Below, one piece after another: positions 29,279-38,177 of a DNA stretch of 49,476 nt (within the stretch, counting starts at the first letter, position 1; every line of letters starts with the position of its first letter). The DNA comes from Flavobacteriales bacterium (GTDB lineage Bacteria > Bacteroidota > Bacteroidia > Flavobacteriales_D > Sanyastnellaceae): NCBI GenBank assembly GCA_002683345.1, contig NYSX01000027.1, positions 1-49,476 of the forward strand, given 5' to 3'. Under the pieces are notes generated by a model. That model worked only from the letters and a program-made list of their open reading frames with translations, was not told the DNA's origin and made no database searches. The translations under genes were made by a program, and so were the position numbers.

Positions 29279-30190
29279 TTAGGCTTGGCGGAAGAGGGGC
29301 AAGGTGACACAGCGGAGAAGGCCTTCCATTTTCGCGGTCTCTTGCAGAGGGGTGGTGTGCACGCGATATCCCCAATCGAGAAGCTGCGCATTCACGTGTT
29401 CAAAGGTCGGGCAGGAGACCACATCCTCTGGCGTGATGGAGATGATGTTGCACTGCATGTCGTACATCTGATCGGCATTGACTTCAAGCAGCTTGCCTTC
29501 AAATCGAGACCGAATGAACGCCCGGTCTTCTTCGTGCTTGAGTCCGTTGGCGTGAAAAAGGACGTGCCCGCCTGCCAGCACACTCAGACAACAGTCCAAA
29601 TGAAGGGCATTGGCCCGTGGGTCGTCGTCCGATTTGGTCAACTCAAACCCCCGGACGCGCCAGTCGGTGTACTGGTCGGAAAGCCAATCCAGCGCAGCTT
29701 CGTTGGTGCGCGCGGTGGTGTAGGCGCCAAAATCATCTGCGGCGCTGTGTCCCACCCAGATTTCTCCATTCATGGGCATCACATCTCCACCTTCCACGCG
29801 CACGCCATCGGGCGGCGTCAGCACATGTGAATCACGGACGTCCGTCAACAGCGGCGCGATGCCTTGCCACTCTGCAGCGCGGTCGGAGATCATGCGCGTG
29901 GCGACGAAACGGTCATCGATGACTACCCCGACGTCGCGCGCGAAGATTTGGTTGAGGTCATCCAACACTTGAGGCCGCAGCACGCGGATGTCATGGGCTT
30001 CCAGCAGGGCTGCAAGACCATCTAATTCCGCCATGCAGTCCTTCTCGACGGGAAAGGTGCCCGCGCGGATGTGCTCCTTCGACTTGGGATCGTACGCATC
30101 TTGGAGAAGGGGTGTGCCTCCCATCGATTTTGCCGTGCCCACCACGACCGTGTGCAGGGCATCCCATTCGTTGACCGCGCGAAGGTTCAT
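29279..30190 (-). CDS. Arginine deiminase/dimethylarginine dimethylaminohydrolase family protein
   Basis: MNLRAVNEWDALHTVVVGTA...NQIFARDVGVVIDDRFVATRM...VEGGDVMPMNGEIWVGHS...LHLDCCLSVLAGGHVLFH. Confidence 0.85.
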   Translation of the reverse strand: MNLRAVNEWDALHTVVVGTAKSMGGTPLLQDAYDPKSKEHIRAGTFPVEKDCMAELDGLAALLEAHDIRVLRPQVLDDLNQIFARDVGVVIDDRFVATRMISDRAAEWQGIAPLLTDVRDSHVLTPPDGVRVEGGDVMPMNGEIWVGHSAADDFGAYTTARTNEAALDWLSDQYTDWRVRGFELTKSDDDPRANALHLDCCLSVLAGGHVLFHANGLKHEEDRAFIRSRFEGKLLEVNADQMYDMQCNIISITPEDVVSCPTFEHVNAQLLDWGYRVHTTPLQETAKMEGLLRCVTLPLFRQA

Positions 30191-30194
30191 GGTC

Positions 30195-30998
30195 TCAGCG
30201 CTTGTCGAAGTGCTCACGCTTGTGACGCAACAACTCCAGCATGGTTTCCTGCTTCATCATTTCCGCAGCCAGCTGCGGGGATTTGCTGATTTGGGGTGGC
30301 AGGAACATGCAGTGCAAACTGTCTTTGCTGCTGAGCACGTACATGGAGGACTCCGCGTTCACCTCAAACTGGCGGATGCGCGCGGTGTCTCCATCTTCCA
30401 CTTGGTTGAAGTCGAAGTACTCGATGGCTTCCTTGCCGTATTGGTCTTGGAGGGTCAAACGCATGCCTTCCGGATTGCCTTCGAAATTCTCGAAGAAGTC
30501 CAAAAAGTAATTCAGGTCCAAGCCGAGCAGGGCCACTTGTTGATCGCCCTCGTCCACCCAGGGGCTGGCGTAGCGAATGTGGCATCCACCGGCACGGTTT
30601 CTCAAGCCGTTGTGAAACCACTTGTCCATCATTTCCTTTTGGACCGTCAGCATGGCGGTGTCGGCTGTGCGGTGTCCGGGGAAATGCTCAAACATCGCGT
30701 CCCATTCACCGACGTTGGACAAGTGGAAGTACGTGTAGAGGTCGTCCAGCACCACGGCGAGGGAATCGTCTCCCATGAAGTTGACGAGGCCGACCTTGTC
30801 GACCGTGATGCTCAGGGGGTCCAACTCGGGGTGCACTTCCAAGTCGGGGACGGCCACCACGTTGTCTGGGGCGTCTTCGGAGACCATCAATTTGGACGAG
30901 CCTTCGGAAGAGGAAGGGGGCGTTTCACAGCTTTGGAGTGCCAAACCAGCACAAATCGTTGCCCACAATGCAGGCGCAAACACACGTTTCCAAGTCAT
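30195..30998 (-). CDS. Lipoprotein, unknown function
   Basis: MTWKRVFAPALWATICAGLALQSCE lipobox; no family recognised. Confidence 0.7.
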   Translation of the reverse strand: MTWKRVFAPALWATICAGLALQSCETPPSSSEGSSKLMVSEDAPDNVVAVPDLEVHPELDPLSITVDKVGLVNFMGDDSLAVVLDDLYTYFHLSNVGEWDAMFEHFPGHRTADTAMLTVQKEMMDKWFHNGLRNRAGGCHIRYASPWVDEGDQQVALLGLDLNYFLDFFENFEGNPEGMRLTLQDQYGKEAIEYFDFNQVEDGDTARIRQFEVNAESSMYVLSSKDSLHCMFLPPQISKSPQLAAEMMKQETMLELLRHKREHFDKR

Positions 30999-31038
30999 GT
31001 TCCAAAGATACGCGGAGCCACCTCGTCGGGGCCCTTCG

Positions 31039-31632
31039 TCAGTTGACGAAAAACGAGCTTCCGTCCTGAGGCGATTGTTGAATCAGACGTCGCGTCATTT
31101 CGATGCGCTCCAAAAGCGCTTGTTGCATCTCCTGCACCGTCGGTTGGCTGAGGATTTCGGCGCGTTGCATGGCGTCGACGCCCAGGTGTTGGATGAGGCG
31201 GACGAGGCCCTGATTTTCGAGGTTGCCCACGTACATGTCGTGCGCCCTCATGTCCTGAATCAGGGCGTCTCTTGCATCGGCACAGGCCTTGCCCAAAGGC
31301 CAGTTGGACCACTCCTGAATGTCTTCGACTTCTCCTAGTGGGTAGGGAACGACGCCTGGGGTTTCGTCCATGTTCTTCAATCGGAACAGCCCTGTGGCCG
31401 TGACGGCCACGTCGCGTTTGCCTCCCGAGTGGCGCTTTTGCACCGTGACCAATCGCATTTTGGCACCCACACGCCAAATTTTGGAATCGTGGAAAAAGGG
31501 AATGCCAAACTCGTCCAGATGCATGGCTTCCAGATCGTTGAACAACACCTGATAGCGTTGTTCGAAGATGTGGAGTCCCACGGTTTCACCCGGCATGGGC
31601 AACAAACGCAGAGGGAACAGAGGCAAAGGCAT
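31039..31632 (-). CDS. LON peptidase substrate-binding domain protein
   Basis: MPLPLFPLRLLPMPGETVGLHIFEQRYQVLFNDLE. Confidence 0.85.
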   Translation of the reverse strand: MPLPLFPLRLLPMPGETVGLHIFEQRYQVLFNDLEAMHLDEFGIPFFHDSKIWRVGAKMRLVTVQKRHSGGKRDVAVTATGLFRLKNMDETPGVVPYPLGEVEDIQEWSNWPLGKACADARDALIQDMRAHDMYVGNLENQGLVRLIQHLGVDAMQRAEILSQPTVQEMQQALLERIEMTRRLIQQSPQDGSSFFVN

Positions 31633-31698
31633 GCTGCGAGGTTACGACTTCCATTCCTCGCATCTTCGGCTTTCGTCACCAAGCCCTCACTTGGAGGG

Positions 31699-33186
31699 TT
31701 AAGGCCTCACATCAGGGACGGCAACGCCCGCGAACCCTCGACTGCCATCGGGATACATGCCCTCGAGCAGGAGTCCTTCCTCGTTGTTTTGGGCGGCACG
31801 GGCCACGACGCGCTCCACGTCTTGCAGGCCAGTCACTGGCGAGCCATCGATGCGCAAGACGATGAAGCCTTTGCGGATGCCTTGTTGCGCCCATGGGCCG
31901 TTTCGAAGGTCGGTGACCATGACGCCGCCGCGCAATTGGAGCTTCTCGCGAATCCGCTCGGGGACGGGACCGAGTGCGACACCCCAAGCCGCTTCGAGTT
32001 GGTTCATTCGTGGCGCAGCTTTGGGGAGCTCCGCGTTGCTGCTCGGCGGGTTGATCGTCGCCGCGCCTTGGCGGTTGGTCAAGGTCACGACCACATCGCG
32101 CCTCGTTTGCCCGCGCTGCACCGTGACGCGAACCACGTCGCCAGGTCGGTGTTTGGACAGTTGCTCTTGAAGGGAGGGAAAGGAGCCGACGTCGATGCCG
32201 TTGATGGCCAGGATGCGGTCTCCATCTTCCATGCCCGCTTCTCGTGCGCCGCCGTCAGGACTTGTGGAGGCCACCACCACACCGGGTTCGCGCGCGCTGA
32301 CTTGAATGCCCATGTACGCACGCTGCACCCGACCAAATTCCCGAATGTCCTTGACGACCTTGGCGACGATGGAGGAGGGGATGGCGAAGGAATAGCCCGC
32401 GTAGGAGCCTGTCTGGGAAGCGATGGCCGTGTTGATTCCAATGAGTTGCCCCTCCAGATTCACGAGCGCGCCTCCGCTGTTGCCCGGGTTCACGGCCGCA
32501 TCGGTTTGCAGGAAGCTCTCCACCGGGAAGACCTCTCTGGAAGCATCGGCCTCGAGCAGGCGAATGTTTCGGCCTTTGGCACTCACAATGCCCGCCGTCA
32601 CGGTGGAGGTCAAATTCAAGGGGTTGCCCACGGCCAGCACCCATTCGCCCACCTGCACTTCGTCGGAGTTGCCCATGGTCATCGCAGGAAGGGGACGGTC
32701 CGCTTCAATGGCCAGGACGGCCAAATCCGTGCTCGGGTCACTCCCCACCACTCGGGCCACATGCGATTCGCCGTCGGAGGTGTTCACGCGCACCTCCCGC
32801 GCGCCTTGAATGACGTGGTGGTTGGTGACAATGATGCCCGATTCGTCCACCAAGACGCCGCTTCCCGAGCCTTGTGCGATGCGGCCGGCGGCCATGCCCA
32901 ACATGCTGAGCCAAGGGTTGCTTTGGTCCGCCACTAGAGAGGCAGTCTGCACGTGGACCACAGCATCCACAGACGCCGCGGCGGCATGGACAAACGCATC
33001 TCCGCCCGCCGTTGCTGCGACGGGTGCAGGCCAATTGGGTGCGGCCGAGGAGGGGGTGGAGGTGAGCTGGACAGGTGTTGACTCATGTGCGGAGGACCCC
33101 CGTGAGACCAGCGTCAAGGTGGTCACGACGCCCAATGAGAACAAGGTTATGCTGCCCACCAGTCGGAAGAACAACGGAGATTTCAT
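31699..33186 (-). CDS. HtrA/DegP-family trypsin-like serine protease with PDZ domains
   Basis: GSGVLVDESGIIVTNHHVI...DLAVLAIE...NPGNSGGALVNLEGQLIGINTAI...PDZ DGDRILAINGIDV. Confidence 0.93.
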   Translation of the reverse strand: MKSPLFFRLVGSITLFSLGVVTTLTLVSRGSSAHESTPVQLTSTPSSAAPNWPAPVAATAGGDAFVHAAAASVDAVVHVQTASLVADQSNPWLSMLGMAAGRIAQGSGSGVLVDESGIIVTNHHVIQGAREVRVNTSDGESHVARVVGSDPSTDLAVLAIEADRPLPAMTMGNSDEVQVGEWVLAVGNPLNLTSTVTAGIVSAKGRNIRLLEADASREVFPVESFLQTDAAVNPGNSGGALVNLEGQLIGINTAIASQTGSYAGYSFAIPSSIVAKVVKDIREFGRVQRAYMGIQVSAREPGVVVASTSPDGGAREAGMEDGDRILAINGIDVGSFPSLQEQLSKHRPGDVVRVTVQRGQTRRDVVVTLTNRQGAATINPPSSNAELPKAAPRMNQLEAAWGVALGPVPERIREKLQLRGGVMVTDLRNGPWAQQGIRKGFIVLRIDGSPVTGLQDVERVVARAAQNNEEGLLLEGMYPDGSRGFAGVAVPDVRP

Positions 33187-33273
33187 GGTCTTGTGCATGT
33201 GTCACAAAACAACGCAAGCGCCCCGCCAGGCGTGCCCCGCAAAATGTCAAGAAATCTGAACGCCCTTGAACGT

Positions 33274-34266
33274 TTACTTTTCTTGGCTGAGTCCGATTTC
33301 GCGCAAGCGCTCGCTCAGGTACTCGCCGGCCGTCGTCGCAGGATCTTTGGGGGCGCTGCCGTCGGCCACGCATTGAGGCAGTGCGGCCAAACTCATGCTG
33401 GGGACCGGGTGGCAGAAGAAGGGCATGCTGAAGCGCGGCTGTCCCCACAATTCTTTGGGTGGGTTGACCACGCGGTGGGTGGTGGACTTCAACTCGTGGT
33501 TGGTCAACCGCTGGAGCATGTCGCCCACGTTGACGACGAGGTGTTCGGGCAGGGCCTTGACCGAGGTCCAAGCGCCTTCCTTGTCCATGACTTCCAATCC
33601 GTCTGCAGATGCGCCCACGAGCAGCGTGATGAGGTTGATGTCTTCGTGCTGGCCGGCGCGAACGCTTGAATCAGGTTCTGACGTGATGGGCGGGTAGTGA
33701 ATCAGGCGCAAAATGCTGTTGCCGCCGGGGACGTATTGCTCGAAGTACGCCTCGTCCAGTTCGAGGTGGAGGGCAATGGCGCGAAGCATTTGGCGTCCCA
33801 CGTCTTCGAGGCTCTTGTACAAAGCATCTGCTTGAGGAGCCAAGGCCGGGCGCTCAGCGACATCCGCATTGGGAGGGTAGTTGTCCATGTCGGCCCCCTC
33901 TGGAATGTGGGTTTGTCCCACTTGCCAAAACTCCTTCAAATCGGCTGCATTGGAGTCTTTGGCGTGCTCTGTCCCAAAACTCACATACCCGCGCTGGCGG
34001 TTGTGTTCAGGATGCTCGTGCAGGAGTTTGGTCTCCGTGGGCAACGCGAAAAATGCTTCCGCCTCAGAGTACATGCCTTCGATGACACGCGGGTCTACAC
34101 CGTGGCCTGAGATGGCCGCGAAACCGACCGAGCGGTAGGCGGCACCCAAGTCTTGGACAAAGGCCGTTCGCTGCTTAGGGGTGCCATGGGTGAAATGGCT
34201 GAGGTCCAACGTGGGAATGCCGGCCACAAAATCGAGGTGGGCCACGGAATCAGGTGGGTTCTTCAT
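33274..34266 (-). CDS. Isopenicillin N synthase-like 2OG-Fe(II) oxygenase
   Basis: IPTLDLSHF...VGFAAISGHGVD...GQHEDINLITLLVGASADGLEVMDKEGAW...HRVVNP; start trimmed to MKNPPDS. Confidence 0.85.
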   Translation of the reverse strand: MKNPPDSVAHLDFVAGIPTLDLSHFTHGTPKQRTAFVQDLGAAYRSVGFAAISGHGVDPRVIEGMYSEAEAFFALPTETKLLHEHPEHNRQRGYVSFGTEHAKDSNAADLKEFWQVGQTHIPEGADMDNYPPNADVAERPALAPQADALYKSLEDVGRQMLRAIALHLELDEAYFEQYVPGGNSILRLIHYPPITSEPDSSVRAGQHEDINLITLLVGASADGLEVMDKEGAWTSVKALPEHLVVNVGDMLQRLTNHELKSTTHRVVNPPKELWGQPRFSMPFFCHPVPSMSLAALPQCVADGSAPKDPATTAGEYLSERLREIGLSQEK

Positions 34267-34297
34267 GACGAGGAGGTTGGGGCAAAGTTCGCAATTC

Positions 34298-35494
34298 TCA
34301 GACAGATGCGTGCCCTGCAATGCGAATCAGGAGTTCGGACAGCGTTTGGCTGTGGGTGCGCCACGCGAATTGTCCTTCGATGCTGCGTTTGGCGCGTCGG
34401 GCCATGTCCCGGGCCTCCACGCTGGCGCCAAGGAGGTCATCCACGGCTTCGGCGAAGGCGGCCGCATCTTGACAGACCACGGCGTGTCCAGTGCTCGGCA
34501 AATTCAGCGGCGCGAAGGCATGGGGAGAAAGGACGCAGGGGACCTCGGCAGCCATGGCCTCCAGAACCTTGTTTTGGAGTCCAGTGCCAATGCGCAAGGG
34601 CGCCACAAACAGGGTGGCTGCGCGGTACTCGGCGGCGATGTCATCCACCCAACCCGTGACGGTCACCCTCTCGGAGGCCAGGGCTTGCACGCTGGCTTTG
34701 GGCTGGGCACCCGCCAACACCACACGGACGCCGGGATGCTTCACGAGAGGAAGGATGTGTTCCACCAAGTGGTGGGCGGCATCCACGTTGGGGGCGTACG
34801 ACATGTTTCCCGTGAACAGGAGCACAGGATCGCCTTCGGGGGCGGATTCAGCCGGTGAAAAGGCACTCAAATCCACGCCGTTGGGCACGAGCTCAATCCG
34901 GTCGCGGTCGCCGTGCGGAATGAGCAGACGGTCGTTGCGTGAAATGATGGTGGCCCCGTCGAAGTAGTCGAACACGCGGGATTCGTAACGGGCGAGACGA
35001 GTGCCTTCGGTGCGTAGCAGCCATTGGTACGGCTTCATGACCAAGCGCGTTTCGTTGTTGGCGCGACGATGCATGCCCGCACTGAGTGCATCCATGTAGT
35101 CCAACACCTTGGGGACTTCGTGGAGGTCCTTGACGTATTCGGCGCAGCGCACCAATTGTCCGTAAATGACGTCGGGCGCGCTTCGTGCCGCGAGGTCGCG
35201 GATTTGACGTTGGATGCGAGGCTCCGTAAACCAAACCACCTGAAAGGGCTTGTCCGAGGCCCACGCCCAGGCCATGCGCCAAAGCCGTCGCATCCAAGAA
35301 AGGCGGTACACATGCAATTCATGGACCCAAGGAGAAAGCGCCTCTCGTTGCGCGGGGGTGGCGTCTTTGGAGCTCAAGCAACACAAAATCACTTCGTGTT
35401 CCTCGCTCAGGTGCTTCAATTGGTGAAACAGGCGCAGTTTGTCTCCCTTTTCGAGGGGGAAGGGGATGCGCGAGGACATGACCAAGATCCTCAT
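34298..35494 (-). CDS. Glycosyltransferase (GT4-like)
   Basis: MRILVMSSRIPFPLEKGDKLRLFHQLKHLS...FTGNMSYAPNVDAAHHLVEHILP...VAPLRIGTGLQNKVLEAMAAEVP. Confidence 0.9.
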   Translation of the reverse strand: MRILVMSSRIPFPLEKGDKLRLFHQLKHLSEEHEVILCCLSSKDATPAQREALSPWVHELHVYRLSWMRRLWRMAWAWASDKPFQVVWFTEPRIQRQIRDLAARSAPDVIYGQLVRCAEYVKDLHEVPKVLDYMDALSAGMHRRANNETRLVMKPYQWLLRTEGTRLARYESRVFDYFDGATIISRNDRLLIPHGDRDRIELVPNGVDLSAFSPAESAPEGDPVLLFTGNMSYAPNVDAAHHLVEHILPLVKHPGVRVVLAGAQPKASVQALASERVTVTGWVDDIAAEYRAATLFVAPLRIGTGLQNKVLEAMAAEVPCVLSPHAFAPLNLPSTGHAVVCQDAAAFAEAVDDLLGASVEARDMARRAKRSIEGQFAWRTHSQTLSELLIRIAGHASV

Positions 35495-36717
35495 GCGTCC
35501 ACCCACGATTGAAGGTGATCGGTCAAAATCCGGGCACGTGCGCGGTGACCGAGATGGTCCAAGGCCCATTGCCGTCCGGCTTTCCCAAGTTCGATGGCGG
35601 TTTCCGGCGATTCAATCAAACGCACCAAGGCCTCGCTCATGGCGGGCGCATCGTCCGCCACCCAGACATGTTTGCCAGGCGTCAAATCCATGCCCTCCAT
35701 GCCCTTGGTGGTGGTGACCACAGGGCGGCCTGCGGCGAGGGCTTCCGCCAGTTTGATGCGCATGCCTGAACCCGCGTGAAGGGGGACCACGACGATGCAT
35801 GGGGAGTTGTATGTGGCTTGGGCATCTTCCACCTCGCCCAGGACATCGATGCCAAGGGATTCGTCGGAGGTCCAATCTTCGGGCATATGTCGGCCCGCAA
35901 GCAACAGCCGGAGTTCCGGCGAGGCTTGGTGAGCCAGCGGCCAAACCTCGTCTTTCAACCACTGCACACCTTGGACGTTGGGCGTCCAGTCCATGGCACC
36001 GAGGTGCAGCACCGCGTTGGGTGGGGTGTTCATCTCAGAGTGAAGGCGGTTCTCCACGTCGAGCCCAAAAGGCAGGGCAATCACCCGTGACGTGTCTGTC
36101 GAATCGGGAAGGTGGTCCCGAAACCACTGCGCGTCATTCGCGGTGATGGCCGCGACGGCATCGACCGCATGCAGAAGCTTGCTCTCTTCTGCGGCGAGCT
36201 TGGATTGAAACAGGTTGAGCAACCATTTCTTGGGGCCAGGCCCCATGCCTTGAGACACGTCTTCCCACAACTTGTGTTCGACGTTGTGCGCCCGCAACAC
36301 GATCTCGGCGTCGCTCAGCCGACGGATGGCAGGGATGTAAGACGTAGTGAACAAGGACTCCAAGAGGATGACATCGTACATGTCCACCCGCAGCGCCTCC
36401 TCGATGGCGCGGTCCATTTCAGGCACGTGAAACCGGCTCAAATGGTAACTCTCTCCCGTGATCACGTGGCTCAAGGCGTCCCGGAGGTTGAGTTCCGTGT
36501 CTGCAAAAATGGCCTCGATGGCGGTGGCTTCGAGGTAGGTGTGGTCGATTTGGTCTTGAAGAAACGGGTGCTTGTGTGTGTGAAGCGTCAGCACCTTCAC
36601 GCGGTGCCCCTCCGCCAGCAACCCGGTGGTCAGGCTGTCCATGGCGATGCAACCTCCATCCACGGCGGGACGGGGCGGCTTGTGACAAATCTGAAGGATG
36701 CGAAGGGGAGCACTCAT
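35491..36717 (-). CDS. Glycosyltransferase (GT4-like)
   Basis: MSAPLRILQICHKPPRPAVDGGCIAM...LGAMDWTPNVQGVQWLKDEVWP...VVPLHAGSGMRIKLAEALAAGRPVV; 4-nt overlap with downstream GT. Confidence 0.9.
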   Translation of the reverse strand: MSAPLRILQICHKPPRPAVDGGCIAMDSLTTGLLAEGHRVKVLTLHTHKHPFLQDQIDHTYLEATAIEAIFADTELNLRDALSHVITGESYHLSRFHVPEMDRAIEEALRVDMYDVILLESLFTTSYIPAIRRLSDAEIVLRAHNVEHKLWEDVSQGMGPGPKKWLLNLFQSKLAAEESKLLHAVDAVAAITANDAQWFRDHLPDSTDTSRVIALPFGLDVENRLHSEMNTPPNAVLHLGAMDWTPNVQGVQWLKDEVWPLAHQASPELRLLLAGRHMPEDWTSDESLGIDVLGEVEDAQATYNSPCIVVVPLHAGSGMRIKLAEALAAGRPVVTTTKGMEGMDLTPGKHVWVADDAPAMSEALVRLIESPETAIELGKAGRQWALDHLGHRARARILTDHLQSWVDA

Positions 36718-36730
36718 CTCGGCCGCGAAA

Positions 36731-38116
36731 TTAGGACGAACCCCATCTTGGAATCCACCGACGTTCTTTCGTTGTACTCCACATCAGAAATGCCGCCAAA
36801 GGAAGCAGGGTCATGGTGCTCAGCCACATGCCGGACCAAGGGGAGAGGCTTCCCACTTTGACCAACTGTTCGCCGAGCATGGACAGGGAGTAATAGAGCA
36901 AAAACAAGCACAGGGCCAGCAGGGTGGGAACACCCAAGCCGCCGCGTCCGACCAGCGCGCCGAGGGAACTTCCGACCAGAAACAGGACCATGCACCCCAG
37001 CGCGAGGATGTACTTGCGGTGCCACTCGATGTCATGACGGTGCTGGCGAAGCCGCTTGCCCTCCATGTTCGAGATGGCGTTTTCCAGGCTGCGAATGTGG
37101 TTTCGGGTGGTCTCTTTGGCCTTGTCGAATGCACGGCCGCGGGTCACGGGATTCAGCGAAGCGTGCCAAGGCGTCAACGGCGCCGCTTGAGGAGTCGATC
37201 CCGCATTGGCGAACCATCCTGTGGAGTCGGCCAAGCGTTCCAAGTTGCGCCGGCCATATTGCACCAAATCCGCACGCTCACGGACAATGTTGCCCCTCAA
37301 AGAGTCGCTGTAATGGCTGAGCTCCGCGAGATTCATCCGCTCGTAGGACCGGCGAAACAGGTCTTCGTTGGCCATGGAGAAATCGAGGCTGTGGAGGGGG
37401 ATGCGCAGGGTTTGGGTCCCAAACCGGCTGTGGATGTGTGGATGCACGCGTTCCTTGTTGCGCGACATGGTCTCTTGGTGCTCTTCGTAGCTGACGCCCT
37501 GTTCCAATTCCACCACCAACGCGCCGTCGTCCTGGGTCATTCGTCCATGCGCTGCGTGGACCACGAGGACGCTTCGGCCCTTGGGGTCCCGGTGATCGTG
37601 AATGAGCACGTCGTCGAGGGTGCCGTCCGGATGCTTGGTGCCCACGCGAATGGAAAATCCGTCAATGCCGTTGTAGAAAACACCTTCGCGGATGTTGAGG
37701 GCGGGTTTTTGTTTGGTGACGGAATAGAGCAAGGCACGGAAGCGCATGTTGGCAGCCGGCCAGCCGGTGTTGCTGAACCACAACGCGCCGCTGCAGATGA
37801 GCGTCATGCACAGCACCAAAGGGCGGAGGATGCGGAGGAACGACATGCCTGAGGCCTTCATGGCCGTCAATTCGCTGCGCTCGGCGAGGTTGCCCATGGC
37901 CATGATGGAGGCGACGAGGACGGCGAGCGGGAGCGCGAGATTGACCAAACGCGCGGACGCAAAGACCATCAATTTGAAGACCACCCACAGGTCGAGTCCC
38001 TTTCCGATCAGGTCGTCGGCGTACACCCACAGGAATTGCATGTCCAAGATGAACAGCGCCACGGGCAGGGTGACGGCGAAGGGGCCGAGAAAGGCACGAA
38101 GCATGAGCCGGGACAT
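36731..38116 (-). CDS. LptF/LptG family permease
   Basis: MSRLMLRAFLGPFAVTLPVALFILDMQFLWVYADDLIGKG...ASIMAMGNLAERSELTAMKASGMSFLRILRP; start chosen by homology pattern (ORF extends to 38188). Confidence 0.88.
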   Translation of the reverse strand: MSRLMLRAFLGPFAVTLPVALFILDMQFLWVYADDLIGKGLDLWVVFKLMVFASARLVNLALPLAVLVASIMAMGNLAERSELTAMKASGMSFLRILRPLVLCMTLICSGALWFSNTGWPAANMRFRALLYSVTKQKPALNIREGVFYNGIDGFSIRVGTKHPDGTLDDVLIHDHRDPKGRSVLVVHAAHGRMTQDDGALVVELEQGVSYEEHQETMSRNKERVHPHIHSRFGTQTLRIPLHSLDFSMANEDLFRRSYERMNLAELSHYSDSLRGNIVRERADLVQYGRRNLERLADSTGWFANAGSTPQAAPLTPWHASLNPVTRGRAFDKAKETTRNHIRSLENAISNMEGKRLRQHRHDIEWHRKYILALGCMVLFLVGSSLGALVGRGGLGVPTLLALCLFLLYYSLSMLGEQLVKVGSLSPWSGMWLSTMTLLPLAAFLMWSTTKERRWIPRWGSS

Positions 38117-38177
38117 CCGCACGTCGCGAAGATACTCGTCGGAAGTCGTGTACCTTGGCCGGAAAATCACCGAATCC

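Noticed and set aside
27157-29307. 716-aa plus-strand ORF
   Set aside because: Antisense to argS and ctlX; low-complexity His/Val/Gly translation typical of GC-rich antisense frames.
31429-32937. 502-aa plus-strand ORF
   Set aside because: Antisense shadow of the HtrA protease; no recognisable domain.
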